A program made the translations under genes and the position numbers. A stretch of DNA of 64,000 nt from Paralithodes platypus (Eukaryota > Arthropoda > Malacostraca > Decapoda > Lithodidae): NCBI GenBank assembly GCA_032716605.1, contig CM064552.1, positions 15,121,180 through 15,185,179 of the forward strand, in the 5' to 3' direction. This document shows positions 1-10,069 of this stretch, in pieces; position 1 is the stretch's first letter, and the number at the start of each line of letters is the position of its first letter. Under the pieces are notes generated by a model, which saw only the letters and a program-made list of their open reading frames with translations, was not told where the DNA came from and ran no database searches.

Positions 1-1
1 C

Positions 2-1507
2 CTCTTCACAGCCGTCTGGCGCGCTGGCAGGTTGCTCTGCATCCCTGATGCGTTGTCACGGGCCCCTGTCAGCCACCCGACGCCAGAGGATGAGTTAGCA
101 TGTGCCGACACCACGGTTCACCTCAGATCCCTCGTGACTGTCAACGCCGCCGCCGCCGATGTCAACTCTCCTTCACAGGACGCAGACAGGATTCTCCAGG
201 AACTCCGAGACGCAGCCAGAGCGGATCCTGTGTACATCCGCCTGCGTGAGTGCGTTACTTCGGGATTCCCCACCAACCGCTACGACCTGCACAACTCTCT
301 ACTCCCATTTTGGAAACTCCGAGACTACCTGTCAGCAGATGGTGAACTTGTCCTGTACGGAGCGAGGGTTGTGGTTCCTGAAGCCCTCCGCCGCTGCACC
401 TTGGCTCACCTGCATGATAGTCACAGAGGCGTGGAGGCCACTAAGCGTAGGGCGCGACAGGCTGTCTTTTGGCCTGGCATCAACTCGGACATCGCCAATA
501 CAGTTCAAGCTTGTGAGCCGTGTCAGGTCTTACAGCCTAGTCAGCAGCAGGAACCCATGATCAACGACGATAACTCAACTAGGCCTTTCGAGTCTGTTTC
601 AGCCGACTTCTTCGCTGTGGCGGGGAAATCCTTCCTCGTCGTAACAGACCGACTCTCAGGCTGGCCCGTTGTCGTACCCTGCAAAGGAGATACTACCGCT
701 TCAAACACCATCAGGATCTTCTGCCGCTACTTCAGGGAAGTTGGTGTATCCCTCCGCCTACGTACAGATGGAGGCCCACAGTTTACTAGCCGTGAGTTCC
801 GGGACTTCATGGAGCGTTGGGGAGTCAATCACTTGATCTCGTCCCCACACTACCCACAATCCAACGGTCATGCCGAGTCTGCCGTCAAGTCCGTCAAACA
901 CCTCATACTGAAGACGGCTCCCTCAGGCAACATCGACTGTGAGGACTTTGACCGTGGACTGTTGGAGCTCCGCAACACCCCGAACTTCACAGGCTGCTCC
1001 CCGGCACAAATCTTGTATGGCCACCCATTACGGTCTTGTGTCCCTGCTCATCCCCAGTCCTTTGCAGCAGAGTGGCAAGCCAAGGCCGAGGACTGTGACC
1101 GCCGTGCAGCCGCCCACACTGCGCTGGTGCAGAGAAACTATGACCAGCACGCACGCCCCCTTCCCAGGTTGAGAGTCGGCACCACAGTGCGGATCCAAGA
1201 CCCGACTTCTCACCGCTGGGACAAGGTTGGGGTCGTCATGGGCTGCGGCAGGTCCAGGGATTATGAGGTTCGTCTCCTCAGTGGTAAGATATATTGGCGG
1301 AACCGTCGCTTCCTCCGCCCAGTGAATTCCCCTGGTGTTGAACCCCTCCCCCATAACCCTGAGATCCCTGTGTCTTGCACGGACCCAGAAAGAGAATCCT
1401 TCACTTCCCCCATGGCCCCACGTAGGTCTGAAAGGCTCCTAGAAAAAGAGTCAGCTCGACAAAGTCTTGCGAGCTTGAAGGGGGAGGGAGGTGTTGATAT
1501 AGGTTAA
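2..1507 (+). CDS. pol: Ty3/Gypsy retrotransposon Pol, 3' part (RNase H tail and integrase)
   Basis: The reading frame is open from base 2, so the protein begins outside the window. It opens with the end of a Gypsy RNase H domain (PDALSRAPV). The HHCC zinc-binding integrase domain follows: HLHDSHRG near base 405, then CEPCQ near 515. The DDE catalytic core has Asp in SADFF (about 602), Asp in RTDGGPQF (about 766) and Glu in NGHAESAVK (about 870). A basic C-terminal tail with an IYWRNRRFLRP segment ends at TAA 1505-1507. Integrase would insert the element cDNA into chromosomes. No stops or frameshifts interrupt this part, so the copy is fairly young. The polypurine tract and LTR follow directly. 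The Ty3/Gypsy assignment is firm from motif order; the clade within Gypsy was not determined. Confidence 0.93.
   Translation, partial: LFTAVWRAGRLLCIPDALSRAPVSHPTPEDELACADTTVHLRSLVTVNAAAADVNSPSQDADRILQELRDAARADPVYIRLRECVTSGFPTNRYDLHNSLLPFWKLRDYLSADGELVLYGARVVVPEALRRCTLAHLHDSHRGVEATKRRARQAVFWPGINSDIANTVQACEPCQVLQPSQQQEPMINDDNSTRPFESVSADFFAVAGKSFLVVTDRLSGWPVVVPCKGDTTASNTIRIFCRYFREVGVSLRLRTDGGPQFTSREFRDFMERWGVNHLISSPHYPQSNGHAESAVKSVKHLILKTAPSGNIDCEDFDRGLLELRNTPNFTGCSPAQILYGHPLRSCVPAHPQSFAAEWQAKAEDCDRRAAAHTALVQRNYDQHARPLPRLRVGTTVRIQDPTSHRWDKVGVVMGCGRSRDYEVRLLSGKIYWRNRRFLRPVNSPGVEPLPHNPEIPVSCTDPERESFTSPMAPRRSERLLEKESARQSLASLKGEGGVDIG
1477..1491 (+). other. Polypurine tract of the Gypsy element
   Basis: A 15-base all-purine run (GAAGGGGGAGGGAGG) lies at the end of pol, immediately before a TGTTGATATAGG sequence. 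This is where a plus-strand primer for retrotransposon reverse transcription is expected, and the next base starts the LTR with TG. Confidence 0.75.
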
Positions 1508-2170
1508 GTGCACACACAACATATATACAGTGTGTACACATGCCTTAATCATATTGCAACATACACACATGTACTTTCAGGGCAATACTATCATTGTTTA
1601 ATATTCCATGATAATATACCGTACTCTGTAGTATCGGCAGCGTTGCACCAAATATATCCGGCACCGCTGCACATGTTTTCATCAGTAACATCCGGTCGGC
1701 ACTCAGCATAGCAGTGCCACCCCAGCTCTGTATATCTTTGGCTAATAAGAACCTATAAACTTATCTCTGGACTTTTATTCTACATCCTTGTGCAAGAAAG
1801 GATTATCAAGGTTGTTGTAGCTTCACATGACAACCATAAACTCTGGATTCCCGACATTGGAAGGATATATAGTGCCTTCACTCCACCTTGGAAACTGTTA
1901 TTGATACTTTTCTCACCCTGGATTACTGTGATTATTTATTGACATTTACCTTTGAGAATATTTATTACTCGACCTGCAGTCTGGAAAATATTATTGAAGA
2001 TTTGGTCACCCTGTGTTAATGTGGTTAAGGTGAAATATAGAGGAGACTTGGCTCGCAAAGATTGTATCGGTGTAAATTAATTTGAAGAAACTTGTATATA
2101 TGTAAATAAGTTATATTGCACTATTAAAGAAAAAAAAAATCGCATTTGCTTTCCTTCTCCCACATATAAA
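1492..2170 (+). repeat. 3' LTR of the Gypsy element (end uncertain)
   Basis: The LTR starts with TGTTGATATAGG right after the polypurine tract; pol stops 15 bases inside it, as is common in Gypsy. A TATAAAC-type promoter motif lies near 1755. An A-rich stretch near 2130 may mark polyadenylation. The 3' boundary cannot be fixed because the 5' LTR is outside the window; 2170 is only a guess at a CA end. Confidence 0.5.
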
Positions 2171-2439
2171 CACTAATGCCCATGAAAATATGACACATTT
2201 AATTATGCTCAAGTGTATGGGTATCATCTACTTTAACTGTCCATATCACGCTATCATAAAGCAGCATGCTCCGATCACACATACAGCATAGAACATTTAC
2301 TTAGTGCAGAGGGATAGATAATTCTTTGCTAAGAGTTCTTGGTTCTTGGTGTGTCTTAAGGGCACCTCAGGTGGTATGACTACCCGCTACGGCCCTACTT
2401 CACGTCCACAAGCCTTATACATACATACATACAGTACAT

Positions 2440-4310
2440 ATAACAAGTAAGTTTAGAATGGAAATGCTCGGCAGGCTAAACACAATTGATACACCAGTTA
2501 CCACAAACACAATCGCATTAAAAACACTAGGCCAGGAGCAAGAGGATCTCAGGCTGCAAACCAAACCGAGGAACGAGGGCCATAGCGATGTCACGAAGGG
2601 AGGTGCCCTTATCAAGCCAACCCAGGGCGTCCATCAGCAGACAGTGGAAGGAATCACCAGTCGAAGAAGAAAGGGGCAGCACAGGCGGCATAAGACATCC
2701 GACGGGAGGCAGGAGAGGAGAAGGGGACAGAGGGATAATCCACAGGGTCAGCTCTGTCTGGGAGCACTGATTGAAGAGGAGCGGCAAGGGGATCAACCTC
2801 CGGAACGGGAGACAGGCAGGCGATAGGGCCGCCACCACCACGGGCGCGGGGAGAGCGTTGGAACCGGGGACCAGGAGATTGAGCCTGATGAACCACGACA
2901 GTGGCTGGGGACAGAAGCCAAACAGTGACCCCCAGGTCCTGAACCCCCTCAGCCAGCAGTTCCACCTCTGCGTCTAGTTCATCTTCCAAAACCTCATAAC
3001 GATTAGGACCAGCAGCCGGCCCTATCCTCATAGGCAACCGCCGGTCCTCCACCAGCAGAGACAAGGCAGACGGAGGGGGAGGCCTCCTGGCACCACGCCT
3101 AGGGTTGAGGTCTCGAAGCTTCCCATTCATCTCCTCCAAGCTAAGGGGGCCACCACGATACTCAGTATGCAGGTCCCGGGCCGCCTGTAGAACACTGTAG
3201 TCCCCGACGTCACCCAATGCAAACCACCACAAAAGAAACAGCTCTCCGCATTAGCCGCGGGCATGCCTTCCCTTCAGCCTTCTCTGGATGAAATCCACCA
3301 CAATTCGCACACCAGACTTTGTTCCAACAGGAAACCACCCCATGGGAAAAGTGATGACAGTTGTAACACCGGAGTAGGGGGAAGGTATACTGCTCCACCC
3401 AGAAACTGACATGCCCATGTACCACCCTGTCTGGCAACTTAGAGCTCAAGAATTGGAGGCGGCAGAAGGAACCAAGGCCCGAGTCCGCATTCGTTGCACT
3501 TCCAGTATGTCGGCCGGAGCATTCCCCAAAATCTTCAAGGATTGCAATAGGTCCTCCTCCTGGATGGATATGGCCACAGGACCGATCTTGCCGTATACAT
3601 ACAGGCCGCCAGTCGGAGAAGCCGAGACTTTACAGGTGACATCCCAATCACCCAACTTTACCATCTTCTCATGGGGCATGGGAAAGGAGGCGAGGCAGCA
3701 CCACGGTAGCCCAACAAACACTGATACGCCCGTCCCAGGAATCAGAACATCTCCCTCAATCACATACTTCCCAAATTGCGCCCAATTGACCGCCTTTGAC
3801 ACCGCCACCGGGCACTGAAACACAGGACGGCGAGATTTCTCCTGAAACAAGTAGTGGACCACCCTACCACCAGGTACATGAGCGGCAGGGACCCCATCAC
3901 TGCCAAAGTCAACCACCAAGTCAGAGCCCACGGCACGGCTGGTACCACGTGTGGGCGACCCTGCATGAAGGCGTTTGGTACCGAGGGTATCAGGGCCCCC
4001 GGCTTCATCAGAGGTGTCACTTGAAGACCGGCCGTGTTTGGTAGAGAGCGCAGAGGACTCCATCAACTACAACTCGGCACCATCCGACATCGCAGCGCCA
4101 GTTCCACCAGTACCGCCACCGAAATAGCGGTAAACAAAGTCCTCCTTGTTGACTGGCCGTGGACGCACTTGACGACGAGACAAATTCCAGCCCACCATGC
4201 ACTGAGCACAACACCGCACACAAGAGGGCAATTAACATAGTCCAATTCCGCTAGTAGACATAGGGCGACCGACGATCAACGGAGGTCCACACAGCACTGC
4301 AGTCGAAAAC
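2440..4310 (-). mobile_element. LINE 5' fragment: 5' UTR plus ORF1 without ORF2
   Basis: This envelope covers ORF1 (minus strand) and the sequence before it up to about 4310, taken as 5' UTR. The low-coordinate end abuts a short CATA microsatellite near 2423. Base composition is GC-rich compared with the AT-rich sequence on both sides, which supports a discrete insertion. The ends are inferred from composition, not from target duplications. Confidence 0.45.
2654..4063 (-). pseudogene. Non-LTR retrotransposon ORF1 (Gag-like, CCHC knuckles), frameshifted
   Basis: Read on the minus strand from ATG 4063, about 205 codons run to 3446 in one frame. A shift then leads into the next frame, which carries a CCHC zinc-knuckle cluster (CYNCHHFSHGVVSC, then CANCGGFH) around 3375-3290. 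Another shift near 3232 leads into a proline-rich tail down to 2654. ORF1 proteins of jockey/I-group LINEs bind RNA with such knuckles. At least two frameshifts make it non-functional. A further C-terminal stretch (FHCLLMDALGWLDKG) continues in another frame near 2640-2530. No reverse transcriptase is present downstream, which is odd because LINE truncations usually remove the 5' end. Confidence 0.72.
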
Positions 4311-5534
4311 GGAATTGTTGCTAATAGGGGCTACAAATGTATGCAAATACAATTGCCGGGTATATATTCTCATCACCTAATATTTCATTAAATCACTAAT
4401 GCATATTTTCTTATTATTTATAGTTGTGAAATAAGATAAATCATTATGGCCATTAAACTACTGTACTGAGTAAAGGATATAGTCTTTTCATTCCACATAG
4501 CGATTTTGATTAGTTATTTTGTCTTTTTACTGTGTTCGTATACGGTTTGCTTGTTTATTTTGCAAGTTTTACATTATAATTACATAGACAAAAAAAGTAT
4601 GGTAGCATGAACAAATCGACAACCTTGCAATTGTTCAAGCAGACAGATAATAAAGTTTAGTACATACTGTATTCTGTTTAATTTCCTCTGACGGTAAATT
4701 GAATCCCTTAGAAGCTAATTTCTCGATACTTAATGGAAAAACATGAAACTACTACGTCTCTGCATCTTATTAAGACCAAGTTTATACAATTGGCACCATA
4801 TTTCACTACAAAATCTTCAAAATAACTAAGAAACCTTGATGGGAACTTTGCAATTTACCGTCAGTTGAAAAGAAACCGAGTACATATAGTCAACATTATA
4901 CTGAGGGCCATAATATCTATACATATATGAATATTGAATGGTATTATTAGGCTAGTAATTTAGGAGAAGTATGAGTTTACACTATCTGGTCCAACGTTTT
5001 GCGGATTAGTGGATTATTTTGTTGAATTATTATTGAGGAATTTGCTTGATATTATTATGTCCCTTCCAACAACCAACTATACTCCTAAAATCGATTAATG
5101 AAATTTACAAACACATGTGGCAGTCCGTGGATTCGAACCCAGGACGCTCACACCGAAAATCTTGCCAATTTTGAGCAATGTATTTAATTTGTCCCCTATG
5201 CTAACAAAAACGCATTTCAGACTTCCTTCAATCTAAAAAATGCCCACCTAGACCCCCTTCAAGCAAAATTTGTAAACAAAAATTATAGAAAAATATCCGA
5301 AGGCTGATTTCTTTTAAGTTACAGGCTTGCTATTGCCCTTTTAGAAAAAAATCAACACCTAGAATGGGGTGAAGCGTCTTGTCACCAAACTAATGGAGTG
5401 AAACGTCTCAAAATCTCCAAAATAATGCAGCGAAAAAGGGGGGGGAATCGAAAAAGACCCCCCCTCAAGCCAAATACAGTTAAGATGGACTCTATGGTAG
5501 TTCAGTATGGGATATGAGATCTGAATGATAGTAC
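4311..5534. other. AT-rich stretch with no recognisable gene
   Basis: No coding motif or convincing long ORF was seen on either strand. It lies downstream (in transcript direction) of SLC22 exon B, so it may be intron. It contains a tRNA-like B box, listed separately, and C/G homopolymer runs near 5440-5465. Confidence 0.5.
5101..5160 (-). repeat. tRNA-like B box, possible SINE remnant
   Basis: On the minus strand the sequence contains GGGTTCGAATCC, the T-arm/B-box consensus of tRNA genes, around 5129-5140. No matching A box, anticodon stem or cloverleaf could be assembled upstream, so it is not called as a tRNA. A decayed tRNA-derived SINE head is the likeliest explanation. Confidence 0.35.
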
Positions 5535-5716
5535 CTGAGATTGTATGAACTGAGACTAACACCGTAGTAGATCATGCTAGTAGCAGCCCAGAGTTAGAAG
5601 ATAACCAGCACCTTAACTCGGACCTCGGGAGTCACCACCAGCAGGAAGATCCGTCGCATCCCCTCCTTCAGGTTGCTTGGTCTTGTATTCTCATCCGTAT
5701 CTTCAGATGAGCTTTC
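5535..5716 (-). pseudogene. SLC22-type transporter exon B with in-frame stop
   Basis: On the minus strand a splice acceptor (AG at 5718-5717) leads into 182 bases ending at an AG/GTAC donor. Exon A ends at a codon boundary and this exon starts at one, so they join in frame. The frame reads KEGMRRIFLLVVTPEVRVK, the cytoplasmic stretch before transmembrane segment 7 of organic cation/anion transporters, then LVIF, a stop, LWAATSMIYYGVSLSSYNL, which matches segment 7. The TAA (plus 5594-5596) sits where the family usually has Tyr. Everything after it is still in frame and recognisable, so the stop is recent, or is an error. The next exons were not found. Confidence 0.62.
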
Positions 5717-5989
5717 CTTGGGACAAAATATAGTATTAAAGCCTTTTTTCCTTATTTTTTTGTAACACTTTCAGCATGATGGTGTCACATTGATTTTACT
5801 CTGGCTAACAATCAACTAATATATTCAGTCTACAAAGAATCTGTGGGAGGCAATGGGTTTAACTGAGATAGCTCTGGTGATGGACTGGTCTATCAGAGTG
5901 AGAGTTGAGCGTTCTCTGCCATACCCATAGCTTACTCTGACTGTTCCTTTCGCTTATATATTTTCTAGATCTCAAGTGGCGGCATCTCT

Positions 5990-6302
5990 TCCGTGGATTG
6001 ACCTCTCTACTGCCAACCTAGAGGTTGGCAGACTGGGAGCCAAAGCGTCACATTTTCCCCTTGCCCCTCAACATTCCCTTCATAATTGTTAAGGGGCACA
6101 GGGCCTTGGGTGGGGCTTCGGTGTCCCGGGCATTTCCGCACCCTCCTCAGCTCCTCGCCTGGGAGCGGCTTTGGTCACCTGGGTATTCTTCGTGGTAAAG
6201 CAGGGAAGGTTATGTGGGGGCGCTCGGTTATAGCCTACCTTGCTCGGGACCTTGGGGCTGTTCTGTCAGACAGCCTGGGGAACAACAATACCAACAACAA
6301 CT
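5990..6302 (+). repeat. GC-rich repeat ending in an AACAACAAT tail, LINE 3' end candidate
   Basis: A GC-rich block (GGGAGCGG, CTCGGGACC and similar) ends in repeated AACAACAATACC units near 6280-6302. LINE 3' UTRs of the CR1/L2 group often end in such short tandem tails. No coding motif remains, so the class is inferred from structure only. Confidence 0.3.
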
Positions 6303-6388
6303 GAGATAGCTAGAATTCCATTAATTAGCTGCTAGATGTCCTTCATAAGCTGAATAATAATGTCTAACAAAGATTTAATAATGCAATC

Positions 6389-6481
6389 CTCGGGAGTCAC
6401 CACCAAGAGGAATATCCGTTGCATTCCCTCCTTCAGGTTGATAGCTCTTGCCTTCTTATCCATATTTTTTGACAAGCTTTC
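6389..6481 (-). pseudogene. Decayed duplicate of SLC22 exon B
   Basis: About 93 bases on the minus strand match the first half of exon B, including the stretch encoding NLKEGMQRIFLLVVTPE and part of the upstream intron. The homology stops at CCCGAG, before the transmembrane segment. The position equal to the exon B acceptor reads AAA instead of AAG; the nearest AG is one base later and would shift the frame. It lies between exons A and B, so it is a partial segmental duplication rather than a working alternative exon. Confidence 0.55.
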
Positions 6482-6710
6482 TTTGGACCAAAATATTACA
6501 GTATGTTATAATGAGCGTACTTGGTATAGCTAAGATGCAGAAAAGGAAAAACAACATTGATAAAGAATCTATGCAATTACTATACCATTCTAGCTAAAGG
6601 AAATTATACCTACTGTACACACACATACAATGGTTTAGCGTCATTTTCCATTACATGCATTGTAACGGCTCAGACGGAGTTTCCTTTCAGTAGTTGGAGT
6701 GTACTGCAGT

Positions 6711-7090
6711 ACAATAAAGTCCTGCCACAGCACTGCCCCACCAAGTCATCACTGTGGCTGATGTTGGTATAGTGCTAACCGTGCCTCAGCAAGACTCAAC
6801 AGAGTCCCCCTGCAGCACTTCCACCTGCAGTATCTGCAACCACACCAGCCTTAACAGTTGCAAAATGACAGCACCATAACAAGACTACTGTATATTAGTC
6901 AATTTGGACTGTAAAACAATAAAGTCCTGCCCCAACACTGCTCCAACATGCAAACACTTGCCGACACAGGTGTGGTGCCAAACAGCGCCCAGGTAAGACA
7001 CAGTCCCCTGTGGCACCTATCCGCACCCCACCAGCCTCGGCAGTGCCATACCAAGACAGTGCTAAGATAAAGACTTTATTGCATAGTAAT
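6711..7090. repeat. Degenerate tandem duplication, period about 205 bp
   Basis: The phrase ACAATAAAGTCCTGCC occurs at about 6711 and again at about 6916, followed in both places by similar sequence (CAGCACTGC, GTGCCTCAG/GGTGTGGTGCC, GCAGTGCCATA). The two units are diverged. A long minus-strand frame here is a by-product of this repeat, not a gene. Confidence 0.45.
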
Positions 7091-7545
7091 GGCTGCTGGT
7101 CCACAAGTCTATCGCCATCCCCCCTATTAGTCGCCTTGTAAAACACGCAGTAGGATGCGTGAGGCATATATTTTTTTCCTCCACCATTAGATGAATGCCC
7201 CCTTACCCCCTTGGGGTATATGCATTGTATATGCAATGTAAATTTATCTTTGAAACTAAACCTGGAGTGAGAAAAATGTAGGCCTACTGACTTATGACTA
7301 ACTATGGTAGGAAACAAATCTGACTATCTCTATCTTTTGCCAGACGACAATTCTCACACAATAATGATTACCATTCTTCTGATAATATTCATAACCATTA
7401 TCAGCTGAGAAATACTGCACTAATAAAGGTACTGGTATAGAAAATTAAATCTAAATACAATGTCATTAGCTCTCCAAAACGAAACCCAGATTAAATTTTA
7501 TAAACATGGATAAAGTCAAACTTCTAGCTATACCATATTTCTTAC

Positions 7546-7693
7546 CATTGTTCTGATGTTATTCATAACAGCGAGGACGACATCATCTGGCGGGAGGGAG
7601 GTACGGTTGATGGCGGCTGCTTGCTTCAAAATATCCAGAGCGCTTTTGAAGTGTCCTCGGAGAATCAACCAACGCGGTGACTCGGGCAACATC
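7546..7693 (-). CDS. SLC22-type (organic ion transporter) exon A, partial gene
   Basis: The 148-base exon on the minus strand has a pyrimidine-rich TTTGTTTAG acceptor and a strong G/GTAAGA donor. It encodes MLPESPRWLILRGHFKSALD and continues ILKQAAAINRTSLPPDD. PESPRWL followed by a helix and the AA..NRT.LP pattern is the hallmark of the large intracellular loop after transmembrane segment 6 in SLC22 carriers of the major facilitator superfamily. These move organic cations or anions across the plasma membrane. The exon ends in phase 0, fitting exon B. The flanking region holds several mobile elements, and exons for the first six membrane segments were not found. Because of the stop in exon B the locus may be a pseudogene. 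Confidence 0.7.
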
Positions 7694-7843
7694 CTAAACA
7701 AATCCATAAAGGCACAATTAACCATTTGTATGTGGGTTTCATGCCATGAGGAGGTTGAAGTTGAAATTTTGGTAAGCATCGTTATTAAGTAGAAATATAA
7801 GCAGTTTACGAGTTTGTGATGAATAAAAAGTGTTTTACATATA

Positions 7844-8975
7844 CAGTAGAACGTCGTTTACCCAGCACGCTCAGGGGGGGGGGGGGGGAGAGCATGCCGA
7901 ATAACCCATAATTCCGTTGTATTGAGAGTTACTCTTAGGCCTAGGCTATAGATACTCACAAAACCCCAACTGAGCTGCTTGTATAGCGTGAATATCCCAG
8001 GTATATTTCATAAACGTATATTAACCTAGTAATCTTGATCAAACCGATTCGTGAACCTCACGAATATCTCGCGTTTTGCTTTGTTTACTATATAACACAC
8101 ACACACACACACGCATCAGCTGACTCGGGGGCCCAATCGATAAAGTGACCACGGGTCTAAAGCAACTTTTATTATTTTGCTCAATCGAAAAGCAATTGGT
8201 ATAGAAACTTCTAATCTACACCAATTGCAAGATAAAAGTGATTTATGCTTCCTGATCTATATCTAAGCTAGGTTAGACCATTTACCTGGATACTGATGTG
8301 ATCGACAATTACGCAGGGTTACAAGTCGACGTGCCGCGATTGTTGGTACACAAACGGCAATCAGTAACTTTGTAATAGCGGTATTGTTTTGATGAATAAA
8401 AATAGCAGAAGGGGGCTCATTACTTACACCTATGTGACCTACCTATGTCACCTATGTGGAGTTCGCCACTCTGGCTAGTGGCACCGAAGAGCGTACCGCC
8501 CTTCGTTGTTGTTTGAGAATGAATTGTGATGATAGATGATTAATGCATAGGTGGAATGCCACGGTGAGATTATTACTAACGTGGTAATGGAATGCAATGG
8601 TGAACATGAGGGATAAGCACTGTTGTTGCTTGTGTGGGTTTTGGAAATCAACACCTGAGTGTGTATAGTTACAGTACAGAGTTTTAGTCTTCACTATTCA
8701 CAAGATAACAATGAGTTATGCTGCCTGATATACATATAACCTAGGTTAGGTCATTTCTTTGTGGAGATATATAGGCTAGGCCTATGTCTTCTAGCAAAAA
8801 CAGAGTAAGCAGACGACGCCTAGTGTGACGGAGATCGACGATGCGCATGGCGGGCGGTTTGAATTAATTTTCGCCGCATTTTCTCTGATATTATACCTAA
8901 TTAATGCCTGGCCGATTGGTGTCGTTGTTTTGAGCGTGCCGCTGTTCTGAATGCCGAATAAACAGCATTCTACTG
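7844..8975. mobile_element. pogo/Tigger-like non-autonomous DNA element
   Basis: Left end CAGTAGAACGTCGTTTACCC and the reverse complement of the right end (CAGTAGAATGCTGTTTATTC) form imperfect terminal inverted repeats. TA flanks both sides (7842-7843 and 8976-8977), the target duplication of the Tc1/mariner/pogo superfamily. CAGTAGAA-type ends are typical of pogo/Tigger elements. The 1132-bp interior has no transposase frame. It contains a G run (about 7877-7887) and a short CA microsatellite near 8097. Confidence 0.68.
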
Positions 8976-9489
8976 TACATATTATACAGTATGCGCTTTA
9001 ACCGTATATTATCTGGTAATTCTGCAAAATATTGATGATTACAGCTCCAACTTCCTTATACACCGAATCTCACAAGTGGTCAATTATATACAGTTATTTT
9101 TCTATAGCACTTAGAGTTTAGGAAAGGGAAAAGATAACCTGGATGACAGTTGCTGCTTTACACTGGTCATCTTATCCGAGCGAGAAAGTGTTAGTTTCTA
9201 TCGTACTTACTGAGTTGTGACTTTACTATAATAAGCAAGCTAATAATATGAAGCAGATATGTACAGTAGTTGCTTTATATTCTGCAGTAAGAGTAATATG
9301 AAGCATATTGGTAATAACTTCTTATTCTGTAATTAACTCAAAAACTTCAAAGCTATGGTAGTTCAAATCCTCCCGCCAAGCGAAGGTATTTGGTTCTATT
9401 CTGACGAAAATCGTCATAGTACCATATATATAATTATTACTTATCCATATGCGCCTTTTTTGCTTTTATTATGAACATATGAACATTAA
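8976..9489. other. Non-coding spacer with one lone inverted-repeat end
   Basis: No gene was seen. Bases about 9044-9095 (CAGCTCCAACTTCCTTATA onward) match the right terminal repeat of the element at 26958-28246, without its partner nearby. Confidence 0.4.
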
Positions 9490-10069
9490 CCTAAGAAGTG
9501 CACATGGGGGGTATGAGACACCACACTCCTGTGCTGACGTATTTGAGCTGTTCCCATCACTAACATTGTTATTTTACCATAAATAGCATTAATACTTATC
9601 CATATGCGCCTATTATAGGTTGATTATAAAGGTATTAACCTGTTACATCAATAAAACAAGTGGAAACAGCGTTTGGATGGTCAAAATCGGCGATACAGGC
9701 CGAGAGTTACATAATGTATGGCTGAGGCAACCCCCCTCCCCTCCTCTCCTCCCCTTGTCTGGAGAGACACTGTTACGCAATAGTCTCTCTCTCGCTCTTT
9801 CCCACGCTTGGTAACAGTGATGACAACGCCCTGCTACCAACTCGCTAATGTTAGCACGAAAATAGACCACAGAATAAGGGAATAACAGGGAAAATAGGTG
9901 ATAACTGAAGGAGGTGAGGAAAGTGGGGAAGGAGGGGAGGTGGAGGAGTGATATTTAGCATGGCCCAGGGGCAAAAAAAAAAAAAAAAAAAACATTTTGG
10001 GGTGTTTTAAATGTATTTTTTTCCCCCAGACTCTTAAGAGTCAACCCGCAGTCGCCCGGGGAAACTCTT
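9490..10069 (+). mobile_element. TTAA element family C, copy 1 (3' end lost)
   Basis: It starts right after TTAA (9486-9489) with CCTAAGAAGTGCACATGG, as do the copies at 21285, 21925 and 22573. It shares the internal TGTTAGCACGAAAATA and GGGAATAACAGGGAAAATAG segments. The usual end (CAGTTCCCGGG/TTAA) is missing because the sequence passes into another element at CTCTTAA/TGCTGGGG. A poly(A) run lies at 9973-9992. Confidence 0.65.

Noticed and set aside
3411..3818. Plus-strand frame of 135 codons opposite the LINE ORF1
   Set aside because: It is the antisense shadow of the ORF1 coding sequence, which has recognisable zinc knuckles on the other strand.
5101..5160. A tRNA gene on the minus strand
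   Set aside because: Only the T-arm/B box is recognisable. No A box, anticodon arm or acceptor pairing could be built.
6895..7317. A 140-codon minus-strand frame
   Set aside because: It overlaps a degenerate tandem duplication, and no transporter or other domain was recognised in it.
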